A stretch of 64,000 nt of DNA from Pedobacter jeongneungensis (GCF_000633455.1 NZ_AYMG01000011.1:62001-126000), one strand, 5' to 3'. Positions 51,467-60,287 are shown, counted from the first letter of the stretch. The notes: generated by a model not told the origin, from the sequence alone. Translations and numbers: made by a program.

Positions 51467-52552
51467 CTAAAAATGTGATACATAAAAGTTTCCCGCGTGA
51501 GAATCAGAATTAACGAACGAATTAAGATTTCCTGAATGTGTTGATGTAGCTCCCCCTGCAGTATCAGTAGCAGCAAAAATAACATTTACCTTAGTTCTTG
51601 TATCATTTCTATATGCTGGCCAATATATTACCAAATTCCCATCATTTTGCAATGCTAAATAAGGCCGACTATTTACAGCTACATCATTATAACCAGCACT
51701 AGAACCTGAAGTATTATTAATATTTGATGCCCAAATACCAGGAGCAGGATTCGAAGGTGAATTATTTACACCATAAATTACTAAGTTCCCATCTGTTTGA
51801 AAATAAAGATTACCAGCAGGTCTCCCATTTGTTTGAGTGTTCCAAATTCCCGTTTCTGAGCCATCGCCATTCTTTTTATACAATACCAAATTTCCATCCG
51901 TTTGTAAGTATAATCTATAAAGATTATTTGGAGAATAAAGTGATTGTCCTGATTGTAATATAGGGCTTTGATTATTCATTTGAATGGAGGTGTAAGTAGC
52001 CGCATTATTCGATGAGGTATAATTAAATTGTCTGGCAGAATAATTTGATGGAAACGGATAAAGAATTTCCGTTGGGGTGATTACGACATTAATGCCATAC
52101 CTCGTTGTAGAATAATTTACTATCGTAACTTGATTAGACTCGTCTAAATATACATATCTAAGCAATATTTTCCCACCACTTTTATTTGCAGGTAACGAAG
52201 CATCCATATCAATAAACGTCGCACTCTCATTATTATAATCTGAAGAAGTTACATTTTTTGAATACAACACAATAGTAGAAGGATCCGACCCAATACTAGA
52301 ATCACCACTTTGAGCCTCCGTATATAGTACTGATATGTTACAAATACCTGATCTAAATCCACCGGTACTTAGTACGCCTCTATGTAACTGATAAGCAAAT
52401 TTAAATGCAGTTGGTGCATTTATATTAGAAACATTTACCAGATTATTTGTAACATAATCAGGTCGGATTTGAAATGATGTAAGGATAACCTGCGCACTGG
52501 AATTTAGAGCTAACACTATGAAAGCAAAAAAAATAAATAAACATTTTTTCAT
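51467..52552 (-). CDS. Secreted bulb-type (mannose-binding) lectin protein
   Basis: 361 residues from ATG 52552 (MKKCLFIFFAFIVLALNSSA, signal peptide). The N-terminal 180 residues are a beta-rich region of unknown family. The C-terminal part (about 215-315) is a B-lectin domain with three QxDxNxVxY sites: QTDGNLVLY, QTDGNLVIY and QNDGNLVIY, the mannose-binding motif of bulb lectins. It begins one base after the stop of the small lipoprotein gene, so the two are cotranscribed. It could bind mannose-type glycans on other cells. A decayed relative lies at 50601-51235. Confidence 0.8.
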   Translation of the reverse strand: MKKCLFIFFAFIVLALNSSAQVILTSFQIRPDYVTNNLVNVSNINAPTAFKFAYQLHRGVLSTGGFRSGICNISVLYTEAQSGDSSIGSDPSTIVLYSKNVTSSDYNNESATFIDMDASLPANKSGGKILLRYVYLDESNQVTIVNYSTTRYGINVVITPTEILYPFPSNYSARQFNYTSSNNAATYTSIQMNNQSPILQSGQSLYSPNNLYRLYLQTDGNLVLYKKNGDGSETGIWNTQTNGRPAGNLYFQTDGNLVIYGVNNSPSNPAPGIWASNINNTSGSSAGYNDVAVNSRPYLALQNDGNLVIYWPAYRNDTRTKVNVIFAATDTAGGATSTHSGNLNSFVNSDSHAGNFYVSHF

Positions 52553-52553
52553 A

Positions 52554-52847
52554 TTATTTTTCGTAATTAGCTTTATATTCATTTGCTGCATTATATTGGT
52601 TTTGTACACTTTCTAAACTTTTATGAAACCAACCATTAATAATAAATTCTTTATCCTTTTCTACGTATATCACCTTATCTTCCGTTGTACTTAGCGTGAT
52701 CGCTAAGAATTTTGTAAGCTTTTCATCAGAAGGACTAGTAATGTTGGTTTTCGCAATAATTTCATTTGTTTTAACATCTTTCTTACATCCTTGAAAGGAT
52801 AAGAATCCAATACTCCCTAATAGAAGCATGTTAATTTGTCTTTTCAT
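52554..52847 (-). CDS. Small lipoprotein with protease-propeptide-like sequence
   Basis: 97 residues from ATG 52847 (MKRQINMLLLGSIGFLSFQG, then Cys-Lys-Lys lipobox). An ATG at 52862 would add five residues. The mature part (EKLTKFLAITLSTTEDKVIY, then EFIINGWFHKSLESVQNQYN and NAANEYKANYE) recalls the propeptide-like N-terminal region of Bacteroidota secreted metalloproteases, but no protease domain follows; the downstream gene is a lectin. It may be a remnant of a larger protease gene or an independent lipoprotein. First gene of a two-gene operon divergent from XRE gene 2. Confidence 0.55.
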   Translation of the reverse strand: MKRQINMLLLGSIGFLSFQGCKKDVKTNEIIAKTNITSPSDEKLTKFLAITLSTTEDKVIYVEKDKEFIINGWFHKSLESVQNQYNAANEYKANYEK

Positions 52848-52889
52848 AAATATTTTTTTCATAAAAAGACAAATAAAAAATATTATTTT

Positions 52890-52908
52890 TGATAAGTTCC
52901 TATTATCA
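52890..52908. promoter_or_regulatory. Dyad operator 4 (TGATAA-N7-TTATCA)
   Basis: TGATAA (52890-52895), N7, TTATCA (52903-52908). Here the two halves are perfectly complementary. It lies between the small lipoprotein gene and XRE gene 2. Confidence 0.65.
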
Positions 52909-52968
52909 TTATTTACTAATTATTTACACAATAAGCGAATAATTAAAAACATATTAACGTTTCTTAAT

Positions 52969-53184
52969 ATGTTAGATATAGGGATTACCTTAAGAAGGTA
53001 TAGGGATAAATATAATTATACGCAGCAATACGTTGCTGATGTAACTGGAATAAGCAGAGTTGCTTACAGAAAGTGGGAAAACAATGAAGTAGATTTTGCC
53101 ATATCACAATTAGATAAGATCGCCGGGTTGTATAATATAACTATCCACGAAATCATTATCCAATCATATTTTAAACAGAACTAA
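52969..53184 (+). CDS. XRE-family transcriptional regulator 2
   Basis: 71 residues from ATG 52969; the frame stays open to 52828, but the start is fixed by identity with the copy at 50320 and the shared upstream TAACGTTTCTTAATATG. A single HTH domain (TLRRYRDKYNYTQQYVADVT, GISRVAYRKWENNEVDF). It differs from copy 1 by few residues (V-T-G for V-I-G, LDKIAGLYNITIHEIIIQ) and in the C-terminal tail (SYFKQN). Convergent with infB, divergent from the lipoprotein-lectin operon. Confidence 0.85.
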   Translation: MLDIGITLRRYRDKYNYTQQYVADVTGISRVAYRKWENNEVDFAISQLDKIAGLYNITIHEIIIQSYFKQN

Positions 53185-53206
53185 ATAATTTTATTTCCAA
53201 CAAAAA

Positions 53207-53233
53207 AAGGGCATCAATATTATTGATGCCCTT
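53207..53233 (-). terminator. Terminator of infB
   Basis: Stem AAGGGCATCAAT-ATT-ATTGATGCCCTT, 22 nt past the infB stop, followed on the minus strand by seven T. Copied at 50555-50581. Confidence 0.85.
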
Positions 53234-53255
53234 ATCTATTTAATCAGAAAACTGA

Positions 53256-56200
53256 TTACAATTTTCTAGCTACTTCTACTTGTTCGTAAGCTTCTACGAT
53301 ATCGCCAACTTCGATGTTGTTAAAGTTCTGAATGTTTAAACCACACTCATAACCTTTGTTCACCTCTTTCACATCATCTTTAAAGCGTTTTAATGATGCA
53401 AGTTCACCTGTGTACACTACAACACCATCTCTAACAATACGGATTTTGCTGTTACGGGTAATCTTACCATCTAATACCATACAACCTGCAATGGTACCCA
53501 CTTTAGTGATTTTGAACGTTTCGCGAATCTCAACGTTAGCCACAATTTTCTCTTCAAATTCTGGATCCAGCATACCTTCCATTGCCGATTTAATCTCGTT
53601 GATTGCATCGTAAATGATAGAATATAAACGGATATCGATTTGCTCAGCTTCTGCCAGTTTACGTGCACCTGTTGATGGACGAACCTGGAAACCGATAATA
53701 ATCGCATCTGAAGCTGAAGCTAACAACACATCAGACTCTGAAATCTGACCAACACCTTTACTGATAATATTGATCTGGATCTGCTCAGTAGACAGTTTCA
53801 ACAATGAATCGGCTAATGCCTCGATTGAACCATCCACATCACCTTTAACGATAATATTAAGCTCTTTAAAGTTACCGATAGCCAAACGACGACCGATCTC
53901 ATCCAACGTAATGTGTTTCTGTGTACGTAATCCCTGCTCACGTTGTAACTGCATCCGTTTGTTTGCAATATCACGTGCTTCAGTTTCACTTTCTAAAGCA
54001 TTAAATCGATCACCCGCTGTAGGCGCACCCTGCATACCCAAAACCTGTACCGGTTGTGATGGGCCTGCTGATTCTACTTTAGCACCACGCTCGTTGGTTA
54101 ATGCTTTAACACGTCCGCTGTAACTACCTGCTAAAATTGGATCTCCAACTCTTAATGTACCGGCCTGAACCAATACCGTAGTTACAATACCACGTCCTTT
54201 ATCTAATGCCGACTCAATTACAGTACCTGTAGCCCTCTTATTTGGATTTGCTTTAAGTTCTAATAATTCAGCTTCTAATAATACTTTGTCTAAAAGTAAA
54301 TCAACATTTAAGCCGCTTTTGCTTGAGATTTCCTGTGATTGATATTTACCACCCCAATCTTCAACCAAAATATTCATTACTGATAATTGCTCGCGCACTT
54401 TATCTGAATTAGCTCCTGGTTTATCAATTTTTGTAAAAGCGAATACCAAAGGTACACCTGCTGCCTGTGCGTGGTTAATTGCCTCTTTTGTTTGAGGCAT
54501 CACCGCATCATCAGCAGCAATTACAATAATGGCAATATCGGCAGCCTTAGCACCACGGGCACGCATCGCTGTAAAGGCTTCGTGACCCGGCGTATCTAAG
54601 AAAGTTACTTTTTTACCGTTTGGTGTAGTTACCATGTAAGCACCAATGTGCTGGGTAATTCCACCTGCCTCACCAGCAACCACATTTGCTTTACGGATAT
54701 AATCCAGCAATGAAGTTTTACCGTGATCGACGTGACCCATAATCGTAACAACCGGAGCTCTTTCGATTAAATCTTCTTCTTTGTCTTCCTCTTCAATTAC
54801 GTTTTCCTCATCTTCATCAGGTTTAACAAATTGAATTTCGTAACCAAACTCATCTGCTACAATGGTTAAGGTTTCAGCATCTAAACGCTGGTTAATGGAA
54901 ACGAACATTCCAAGGCTCATACAGGTACCAATAATTTTGGTAACCGGTACATCCATCATGCTCGCCAACTCATTAGCGGTAACAAATTCTGTTACCTTTA
55001 ATATTTTCGATTGCGATTCAAGCTCGTTTGCTGCCTCTTCTGCATTGTAAGCAACATCATCACGTTTCTGACGACGTAATTTAGCACGTTGTGCAAATTT
55101 ACCAGATTTACCAGCTCCACTTAAACGGGCAAGTGTTGCCTTAATTTGATCTTGAATTTCTTTCTCAGTAGGTTCTTCCTTAGGTCCGCTTGGTGTAGCA
55201 TTTCTATTTTGGAAACCTGGTCTGTTATTGTTGTTGTTTCTATTTCCCTGGTAAGGAGTACCGCCTTGTCCGGCAGGTCTGTTACCTTGGTACGGAGTAC
55301 CGCCACCTGGTCTGTTACCTTGATAAGGTTGACGAGGCTGGCCTGGTGCGCCGCCTTGGCCCTGACCTTGACCTGCAGGATTATTCTGTCCTTGCTGGCC
55401 CTGACCACCATGTTGACCCGGCTGACCTGGTGCTCCCGGAGTTTTTTTACGTTTACGTTTGCGTTTAGCAGCTTCACTATCACTAGATGATGCTACCGGA
55501 CCGTTTCTTCTATCCGGAGTTGTTGGTAAAACAATTTTACCAATAATGTTCGGACCAGTTAATTTAACGGTACGTGCTTTTATTACTTCAGGCTCGTTAC
55601 TAACAGGCTTAGGTGCTTCTACTGGCTTTTCTTCCACTTTTGGCTGTTCAACTGGTTTTACCGGCTCTGGAGCCTTAACCACAGGTGTTGGTACAACAGG
55701 CGCTGGTGCAGCTGGTGTTTCTTCCTTTTTAACCTCAACCGGTTTTTCTTCAACCTTAGGTTGTTCAACTGGTTTTACTGGCTCCGGAACTTTAGCAACT
55801 GGCGCTGGCGCAGCAGGTGCTTCTTCTTTCTTAACAGGACGTGTTTTTGAGTTAAGATCGTTTAGATCGATCTTACCTACAATTTTAACACCTGGTAATC
55901 CGGTTTCCTCTGCTTTTTCTTCTGCCTTAGTTTCTTTTACTGGCTCAACTGCTGCCGCAGGAGCTGGTGTAGGTGCCGGCGCCGGTGTTTCTACCTTAGG
56001 TGTTTCAACCACCTTTGGTTTTTCTACCGGTGAAGTAAATGATTGAGCATTTTTTATTAAAATCTCTTCATTTTTCTCAAAATCGGTATTCTTCTTCGGC
56101 GCTTCTACTGGCTTTTCAGTCTCAGGCTCGTCACGACGTATTTTACCAATCACTATTTGTTTGGCTTCTTCTCTTACGATCTTATCTCCCTGATACTCTT

Positions 56201-56354
56201 TTAACAAGGCATTATACATGTCTCCCGTAAGTTTAAACATAGGGCTTTTCTCGGCAGAGAACCCCTTTTTGTTTAAAAACTCAACGGCCGTACCCATGCC
56301 TATATTAAGTTCTTTAATAGCTTTAATTAAAATGATTGGTTTGTCGTCTGACAT
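53256..56354 (-). CDS. infB: Translation initiation factor IF-2
   Basis: 1032 residues. The N-terminal IF2N-like segment is followed by a long disordered Pro/Glu/Lys-rich region (about 95-260) with a tandem repeat of [18 protein letters not shown], then a Gly/Gln/Asn-rich stretch (about 305-390). The G domain starts near residue 540: G1 [13 protein letters not shown]3 DTPGHEAF, G4 FTKIDKPG. The C-terminal domains II-IV complete the factor, which loads fMet-tRNA on the 30S subunit. It lies 62 nt downstream of nusA in the conserved rimP-nusA-infB operon. Long antisense frames in the repetitive part are not genes. Confidence 0.96.
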   Translation of the reverse strand: MSDDKPIILIKAIKELNIGMGTAVEFLNKKGFSAEKSPMFKLTGDMYNALLKEYQGDKIVREEAKQIVIGKIRRDEPETEKPVEAPKKNTDFEKNEEILIKNAQSFTSPVEKPKVVETPKVETPAPAPTPAPAAAVEPVKETKAEEKAEETGLPGVKIVGKIDLNDLNSKTRPVKKEEAPAAPAPVAKVPEPVKPVEQPKVEEKPVEVKKEETPAAPAPVVPTPVVKAPEPVKPVEQPKVEEKPVEAPKPVSNEPEVIKARTVKLTGPNIIGKIVLPTTPDRRNGPVASSSDSEAAKRKRKRKKTPGAPGQPGQHGGQGQQGQNNPAGQGQGQGGAPGQPRQPYQGNRPGGGTPYQGNRPAGQGGTPYQGNRNNNNNRPGFQNRNATPSGPKEEPTEKEIQDQIKATLARLSGAGKSGKFAQRAKLRRQKRDDVAYNAEEAANELESQSKILKVTEFVTANELASMMDVPVTKIIGTCMSLGMFVSINQRLDAETLTIVADEFGYEIQFVKPDEDEENVIEEEDKEEDLIERAPVVTIMGHVDHGKTSLLDYIRKANVVAGEAGGITQHIGAYMVTTPNGKKVTFLDTPGHEAFTAMRARGAKAADIAIIVIAADDAVMPQTKEAINHAQAAGVPLVFAFTKIDKPGANSDKVREQLSVMNILVEDWGGKYQSQEISSKSGLNVDLLLDKVLLEAELLELKANPNKRATGTVIESALDKGRGIVTTVLVQAGTLRVGDPILAGSYSGRVKALTNERGAKVESAGPSQPVQVLGMQGAPTAGDRFNALESETEARDIANKRMQLQREQGLRTQKHITLDEIGRRLAIGNFKELNIIVKGDVDGSIEALADSLLKLSTEQIQINIISKGVGQISESDVLLASASDAIIIGFQVRPSTGARKLAEAEQIDIRLYSIIYDAINEIKSAMEGMLDPEFEEKIVANVEIRETFKITKVGTIAGCMVLDGKITRNSKIRIVRDGVVVYTGELASLKRFKDDVKEVNKGYECGLNIQNFNNIEVGDIVEAYEQVEVARKL

Positions 56355-56416
56355 TTAGCTCCTGTTATTGTTTTTTATTTAATACAAAAGTAGTGTTTAT
56401 TTGGCAATTACACCAC

Positions 56417-57661
56417 TTATTCAAATTCTGACTTCAAAATTTGAACCACTTCTTTAATGGTTTCCTCTTCAAGGTCGGTGCGTTTTACTAAATCTTCTAC
56501 TGTAAGTGCTAGTACACTCTTAGCAGTATCGCAACCGATAGCCTTTAATTCATCAATGATCCAGCTATCAATCTCATCTGAGAATTCTTCTAAATCAACA
56601 TCCTCGTCGCTTTCTTCTCCAGCTTCGCGGTACACATCAATTTCGTAACCGGTTAATTTGCCTGCTAATTTAATGTTGTGTCCACCACGTCCGATGGCCA
56701 ATGAAACCTGATCTGGTTTTAAGTAAACTGATGCATGTTTGGTTTCATCATCCAATTTAATGGAAGTGATTTTTGCCGGGCTCAACGCACGGGTAATGTA
56801 TAGTGAAATATTGTTGGTGAAGTTAATCACATCAATATTTTCGTTTTTCAATTCACGAACAATACCATGGATACGCGATCCTTTCATACCCACACATGCT
56901 CCAACCGGATCGATACGGTCATCATAAGATTCTACAGCTACTTTAGCACGTTCTCCCGGTTCGCGTACAATTTTCTTAACCGTAATTAAACCGTCGAAAA
57001 TTTCCGGCACTTCCTGTTCGAACAAGCGTTGTAAAAACTCTGGCGCTGTTCTCGAAATGATAATTTTCGGATTCGCGTTGATCATTTCTACTTTAGAGAT
57101 TACTGCTCTTACAGAATCCCCTTTTTTGAAATAATCTGCCGGAATCTGCTCGGTTTTAGGCATTAAAAGTTCATTACCTTCATCATCTAAAACCAGCGTT
57201 TCTTTTTTCCAAACCTGATAAACTTCACCTGTTACGATTTCGCCTACCCTGTCTTTATATTTTTTAAAGATTTCGTCTTTCTCTAATTCCAATACTTTAG
57301 AAACCAGGGTTTGGCGAGCGGCTAAAATTGCCCTGCGACCAAAACTCTCCAAGGTAATCTGCTCGATATAATCATCACCCACTTCTAAAGTACTGTCTAA
57401 TTTAGAAACTTCAGCAAGCTCGATCTCTAAATCATCATCTTCAGAAAAGCCATCTTCCATTACTTTTCTCGTTCTCCAGATCTCCAAATCCCCGTTATCC
57501 GGATTTACGATAACATCACAGTTCTCGTCTGTTCCGTATTTTTTACGCAACATGCTACGAAAAACCTCTTCCAGCACACTGATCACCGTTGGGCGATCTA
57601 TATTTTTGAAATCTTTAAACTCCTGAAAAGAGTCGATCAAATTAATTGTTGTAGTACTCAT
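56417..57661 (-). CDS. nusA: Transcription termination/antitermination factor NusA
   Basis: 414 residues: N-terminal RNA-polymerase-binding domain (SFQEFKDFKNIDRPTVISVL), S1 domain (VGEIVTGEVYQVWKKETLVL), KH1/KH2 (DPVGACVGMKGSRIHGIVREL and VSLAIGRGGHNIKLAGKLTGY), and a short acidic/HhH-like C-terminus (TDLEEETIKEVVQILKSEFE). Length is normal for Bacteroidota. It binds elongating RNA polymerase and affects pausing, termination and antitermination. It starts 2 nt after the rimP stop. Confidence 0.96.
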   Translation of the reverse strand: MSTTTINLIDSFQEFKDFKNIDRPTVISVLEEVFRSMLRKKYGTDENCDVIVNPDNGDLEIWRTRKVMEDGFSEDDDLEIELAEVSKLDSTLEVGDDYIEQITLESFGRRAILAARQTLVSKVLELEKDEIFKKYKDRVGEIVTGEVYQVWKKETLVLDDEGNELLMPKTEQIPADYFKKGDSVRAVISKVEMINANPKIIISRTAPEFLQRLFEQEVPEIFDGLITVKKIVREPGERAKVAVESYDDRIDPVGACVGMKGSRIHGIVRELKNENIDVINFTNNISLYITRALSPAKITSIKLDDETKHASVYLKPDQVSLAIGRGGHNIKLAGKLTGYEIDVYREAGEESDEDVDLEEFSDEIDSWIIDELKAIGCDTAKSVLALTVEDLVKRTDLEEETIKEVVQILKSEFE

Positions 57662-57663
57662 TT

Positions 57664-58128
57664 TTACTTAAATGAAATTAACACACTTGTTTCTAATATA
57701 TCATTAAACGGTACATCTGTTTGAATTGCTACCGCCTTTTTGCCTTTTTCTTTAACCGACTCTTCAATCTGTAGGTTGTTTTCTGTAACCGCTAGCAGTT
57801 TTCCTTCTTTTTTCAAGCCTTCTTTCAGCTTAATACTCACCGTACGCCCAATATTTTTATTGTATTGACGGATCAGCTTTAAAGGTTCACCAACACCGGG
57901 TGAAGAAACTTCTAAATTATAAGCCTGCTCTATTGCATTTTCTTCTTCGAGATGAAAACCAACATGCCTGCTTATGGCCACACAATCCTGTATGCTAATA
58001 CCTTCGTCACCATCAACATGAATAATTAATTTATTGTTTGGCAACATTTTCACTTCTACCAGAAACAGCTCTGGACGGTCTGCTATTTTTTCCTCAACGA
58101 GGGCTGCAACTCTCTTTTCTACCTGCAT
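57664..58128 (-). CDS. rimP: Ribosome maturation factor RimP
   Basis: 154 residues. N-terminal KH-like part (ELFLVEVKMLPNNKLIIHVD, GDEGISIQDCVAISRHVGFH) with the family hallmark NLEVSSPGVGEPLKLIRQYN, and a C-terminal SH3-like part (GRTVSIKLKEGLKKEGKLLA). It acts early in 30S assembly. First gene of the rimP-nusA-infB operon; a hairpin (58152-58170) sits in its presumed 5' leader behind a consensus promoter. Confidence 0.93.
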   Translation of the reverse strand: MQVEKRVAALVEEKIADRPELFLVEVKMLPNNKLIIHVDGDEGISIQDCVAISRHVGFHLEEENAIEQAYNLEVSSPGVGEPLKLIRQYNKNIGRTVSIKLKEGLKKEGKLLAVTENNLQIEESVKEKGKKAVAIQTDVPFNDILETSVLISFK

Positions 58129-58151
58129 ATTTTAACCTGATTTCATAGAAA

Positions 58152-58170
58152 AAGGGGACACTGTCCCCTT
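58152..58170 (-). terminator. Hairpin in the rimP leader, terminator-like
   Basis: AAGGGGACA-C-TGTCCCCTT palindrome; as RNA about 8 bp with a 3-nt loop, followed on the minus strand by further T. It lies between the rimP promoter and the rimP ATG. It may terminate the upstream gene, attenuate the operon, or both. Confidence 0.55.
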
Positions 58171-58191
58171 CTCTTTTCTTCGATTACGATG

Positions 58192-58222
58192 CAAATGTAG
58201 TAAATTTTTAGAAAAAATCAAA
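58192..58222 (-). promoter_or_regulatory. Promoter of rimP-nusA-infB
   Basis: TACATTTG (58192-58199, minus) with TTTG (58219-58222) at a 19-nt spacing, a full match to the Bacteroidota housekeeping consensus, about 64 nt upstream of the rimP ATG. Confidence 0.75.
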
Positions 58223-58249
58223 CACTTGCTGTAATTATTATGCTGATTA

Positions 58250-58681
58250 TTACCGTTTAAGTGTTTGTTTTTGTTGCTGTAAGTTATGTTTGGCGCTACC
58301 TGTAATCAGGTTACCAACAGTGGCGAATTTGACGCCGATATAACTTTCTACCAAATAATCTTTGCCTTTAATAAAAGGCTGATCGGGATTAAAAATAAGC
58401 GAATCGCCAAGGATTTTAACTTTTCCGGCCACTTCCAGCTCGTCCTGAATGCTATCTAACTCGCCGGGTTTAATTAAAACAGAAACCAGATTAAGTGTAT
58501 CTGCATTAGCCTTATAGGCATTTTTAACCTGCAAGAGGCTTGCCTCATCAATATTTTTGATTATTATTGAAGTGCTATCTCCTGAAAACTTAATGATTGG
58601 TTTGTTGTTTCTATTCGAACATGAAAGTACGAATATTGAAACCCAAACAATAACTGAACATTTAAAAAAGCGTTTAAACAT
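58250..58681 (-). CDS. Hypothetical lipoprotein
   Basis: 143 residues with a lipoprotein signal (RFFKCSVIVWVSIFVLSCSN). The mature part is rich in beta-type sequence (IIKFSGDSTSIIIKNIDEAS, LVSVLIKPGELDSIQDELEVAGKVKILGDS, FIKGKDYLVESYIGVKFATVG) with a basic Gln/Lys tail. It resembles uncharacterised lipoproteins of Sphingobacteriaceae, but I cannot name a family. Probably monocistronic, divergent from the holin-like gene (18 bp between starts). Its 3' end lies just upstream of the rimP promoter. Confidence 0.65.
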   Translation of the reverse strand: MFKRFFKCSVIVWVSIFVLSCSNRNNKPIIKFSGDSTSIIIKNIDEASLLQVKNAYKANADTLNLVSVLIKPGELDSIQDELEVAGKVKILGDSLIFNPDQPFIKGKDYLVESYIGVKFATVGNLITGSAKHNLQQQKQTLKR

Positions 58682-58699
58682 TTACAAAAATAAACAATT

Positions 58700-59044
58700 A
58701 TGAGATTTATTATCGAAATCCTTTTAACAGGACTGGCGTTCTTTATCGGCGCAAAACTGGTTCCGGGTGTAACCATTGATGGTTATGGCAATGCGATTAT
58801 TGCATCGGTGCTGATTGCACTTGCAAATGCAACCATCGGTTTTATTTTAAGGTTGCTAACTTTTCCGGTTAATTTTTTAACCTTGGGGCTGGTATCATTT
58901 ATCATTACCGTTTTAATGATTTTATTGGTTGATAACATGATGACCTCTTTTAACACTTCAGGTTTTATTGCAGCTGCATTTTTAGCCATCGTTGTAGCGT
59001 TGATTAAAGCGGTATTTAGTGCTGTAGCAGGAGAGAAAGATTAG
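58700..59044 (+). CDS. Phage-holin-family-4-type membrane protein
   Basis: 114 residues with four membrane helices: FIIEILLTGLAFFIGAKLVPG, IIASVLIALANATIGFIL, VNFLTLGLVSFIITVLMILL and GFIAAAFLAIVVALIKAVFS. The pattern (VPGVxIDGYGxAIIAxxxIALxN, LxFPxNxLTLG) is that of the mycobacterial 4TMS/DUF360 family, annotated as phage holin family 4 but mostly chromosomal. No phage genes are nearby, so a lysis role is not supported. Confidence 0.8.
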   Translation: MRFIIEILLTGLAFFIGAKLVPGVTIDGYGNAIIASVLIALANATIGFILRLLTFPVNFLTLGLVSFIITVLMILLVDNMMTSFNTSGFIAAAFLAIVVALIKAVFSAVAGEKD

Positions 59045-59112
59045 TCCGAAGTCGTGAGTCTGTAGTCATGAGTCGGATTGGACTAAGGACTACAGACTTT
59101 TGACTAAACGAC
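59042..59112. repeat. AGTC-rich intergenic repeat
   Basis: Repeated (A/G)AGTC/GAGTC words in one half (GTCGTGAGTCTGTAGTCATG) and their complements in the other (GACTAAGGACTACAGAC), between two convergent genes. A similar run is at about 5508-5545. Confidence 0.55.
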
Positions 59113-60251
59113 TAACGAATTACTTCTCTCGAAATCACCATTTTCTGAATCTCAGAAGTTCCCTCGTAAATCTGGGTAATTTTAGCATCACGCATTAAAC
59201 GCTCCACATGGTATTCTTTTACAAAGCCATAACCGCCGTGTACCTGCACTGCTTCGATAGTTACATCCATGGCTACTTTTGAGGCGTAAAGTTTTGCCAT
59301 AGAACCCGCCTGGGTATAAGGTAAACCCTGATCTTTTAACCAGGCAGCTTTATACACCAATAACCTTGCTGCTTCTATCTGTGTAGCCATATCTGCCAGT
59401 TTAAAAGCAATGGCCTGATGTTCTGATATCGGTTTCCCGAACGATTTGCGCTCTTTTGCGTATTGTGTGGCGAGCTCAAAAGCACCCTGCGCAATACCCA
59501 AAGCCTGGGCCGCAATACCAATACGTCCGCCTTCTAAAGTTTTCATGGCGAATTTAAAACCAAAACCGTCTTCACCTATCCTATTTTCTTTAGGCACTTT
59601 TACATCGTTAAACATTAAAGAGTGTGTATCAGATCCACGGATGCCCAGTTTATTTTCTTTTGGTCCAACAGTAAAGCCTTCCATTCCCTTTTCTACAATA
59701 AAAGCATTTATACCTTTATGCTTTAATTCGGGATGGGTTTGAGCAATAACCAGATAGGTTGATGCGGTACTTCCGTTGGTGATCCAGTTTTTGGTGCCGT
59801 TAAGTAAATAATAATCGCCTTTATCTTCTGCCGTTGTACGTTGCGAAGTGGCATCAGATCCGGCTTCAGGCTCAGATAAACAAAAAGCGCCTATTTTTTC
59901 GCCGGCAGCCAGCGGCTTAAGGTATTTTTCTTTTTGGGCTTCGTTACCGTATTTTTCCAAACCATAACAAACGAGTGAATTATTTACCGAAACCACTACG
60001 GATGCAGAGGCATCGATTTTGGAAAGTTCTTCCATTACGAGTACGTAAGAAATGGCATCCAGGCCGCTACCATTATATTTTGGATCAACCATCATCCCTA
60101 AAAAACCGAGTTCTCCAAGTTTTTTTACCTGTTCGGCAGGAAATTTCTGATGTTCGTCTCTTTCAATTACGCCAGGCTTTAATTCTTGCTGCGCAAAATC
60201 GCGGGCAGCCTGCTGGATCATCAATTGCTCTTCACTTAATTCAAAATGCAT
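59112..60251 (-). CDS. Acyl-CoA dehydrogenase (short/medium-chain type)
   Basis: 379 residues with the three-domain ACAD architecture. Marks: FCLSEPEAGSDATSQRTTAE (FAD/substrate region), YLLNGTKNWITNG, KAAWLKDQGLPYTQAGSMAK, and the C-terminal VQVHGGYGFVKEYHVERLMR followed by IYEGTSEIQKMVI, in which the Glu of YEGTSEIQ is the catalytic base of butyryl-/medium-chain acyl-CoA dehydrogenases. FAD-dependent alpha,beta-oxidation of fatty acyl-CoA in the cytosol. No electron-transfer flavoprotein genes are adjacent. Probably monocistronic. Confidence 0.94.
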   Translation of the reverse strand: MHFELSEEQLMIQQAARDFAQQELKPGVIERDEHQKFPAEQVKKLGELGFLGMMVDPKYNGSGLDAISYVLVMEELSKIDASASVVVSVNNSLVCYGLEKYGNEAQKEKYLKPLAAGEKIGAFCLSEPEAGSDATSQRTTAEDKGDYYLLNGTKNWITNGSTASTYLVIAQTHPELKHKGINAFIVEKGMEGFTVGPKENKLGIRGSDTHSLMFNDVKVPKENRIGEDGFGFKFAMKTLEGGRIGIAAQALGIAQGAFELATQYAKERKSFGKPISEHQAIAFKLADMATQIEAARLLVYKAAWLKDQGLPYTQAGSMAKLYASKVAMDVTIEAVQVHGGYGFVKEYHVERLMRDAKITQIYEGTSEIQKMVISREVIR

Positions 60252-60279
60252 AACATTTATGTATAAAAGGTTAGTAAAT

Positions 60280-60287
60280 CAAATGTA
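60280..60287 (-). promoter_or_regulatory. Putative -7 box for the acyl-CoA dehydrogenase gene
   Basis: TACATTTG (minus) matches TAnnTTTG, 28 nt before the ATG; no -33 element found. Confidence 0.45.

Noticed and set aside
50236..53184. XRE genes as antitoxins of toxin-antitoxin pairs
   Set aside because: No small toxin-like gene adjoins either XRE gene in the same transcript; each is divergent from an exported-protein gene instead.
55459..56046. 195-codon antisense frame inside infB
   Set aside because: It mirrors the Pro/Glu/Lys-rich repeat of IF-2; low-complexity coding DNA commonly leaves long antisense frames. No start context or homology.
58700..59044. Phage lysis module because of the holin-family protein
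   Set aside because: No endolysin, capsid, tail or integrase genes nearby; the family is widely chromosomal.
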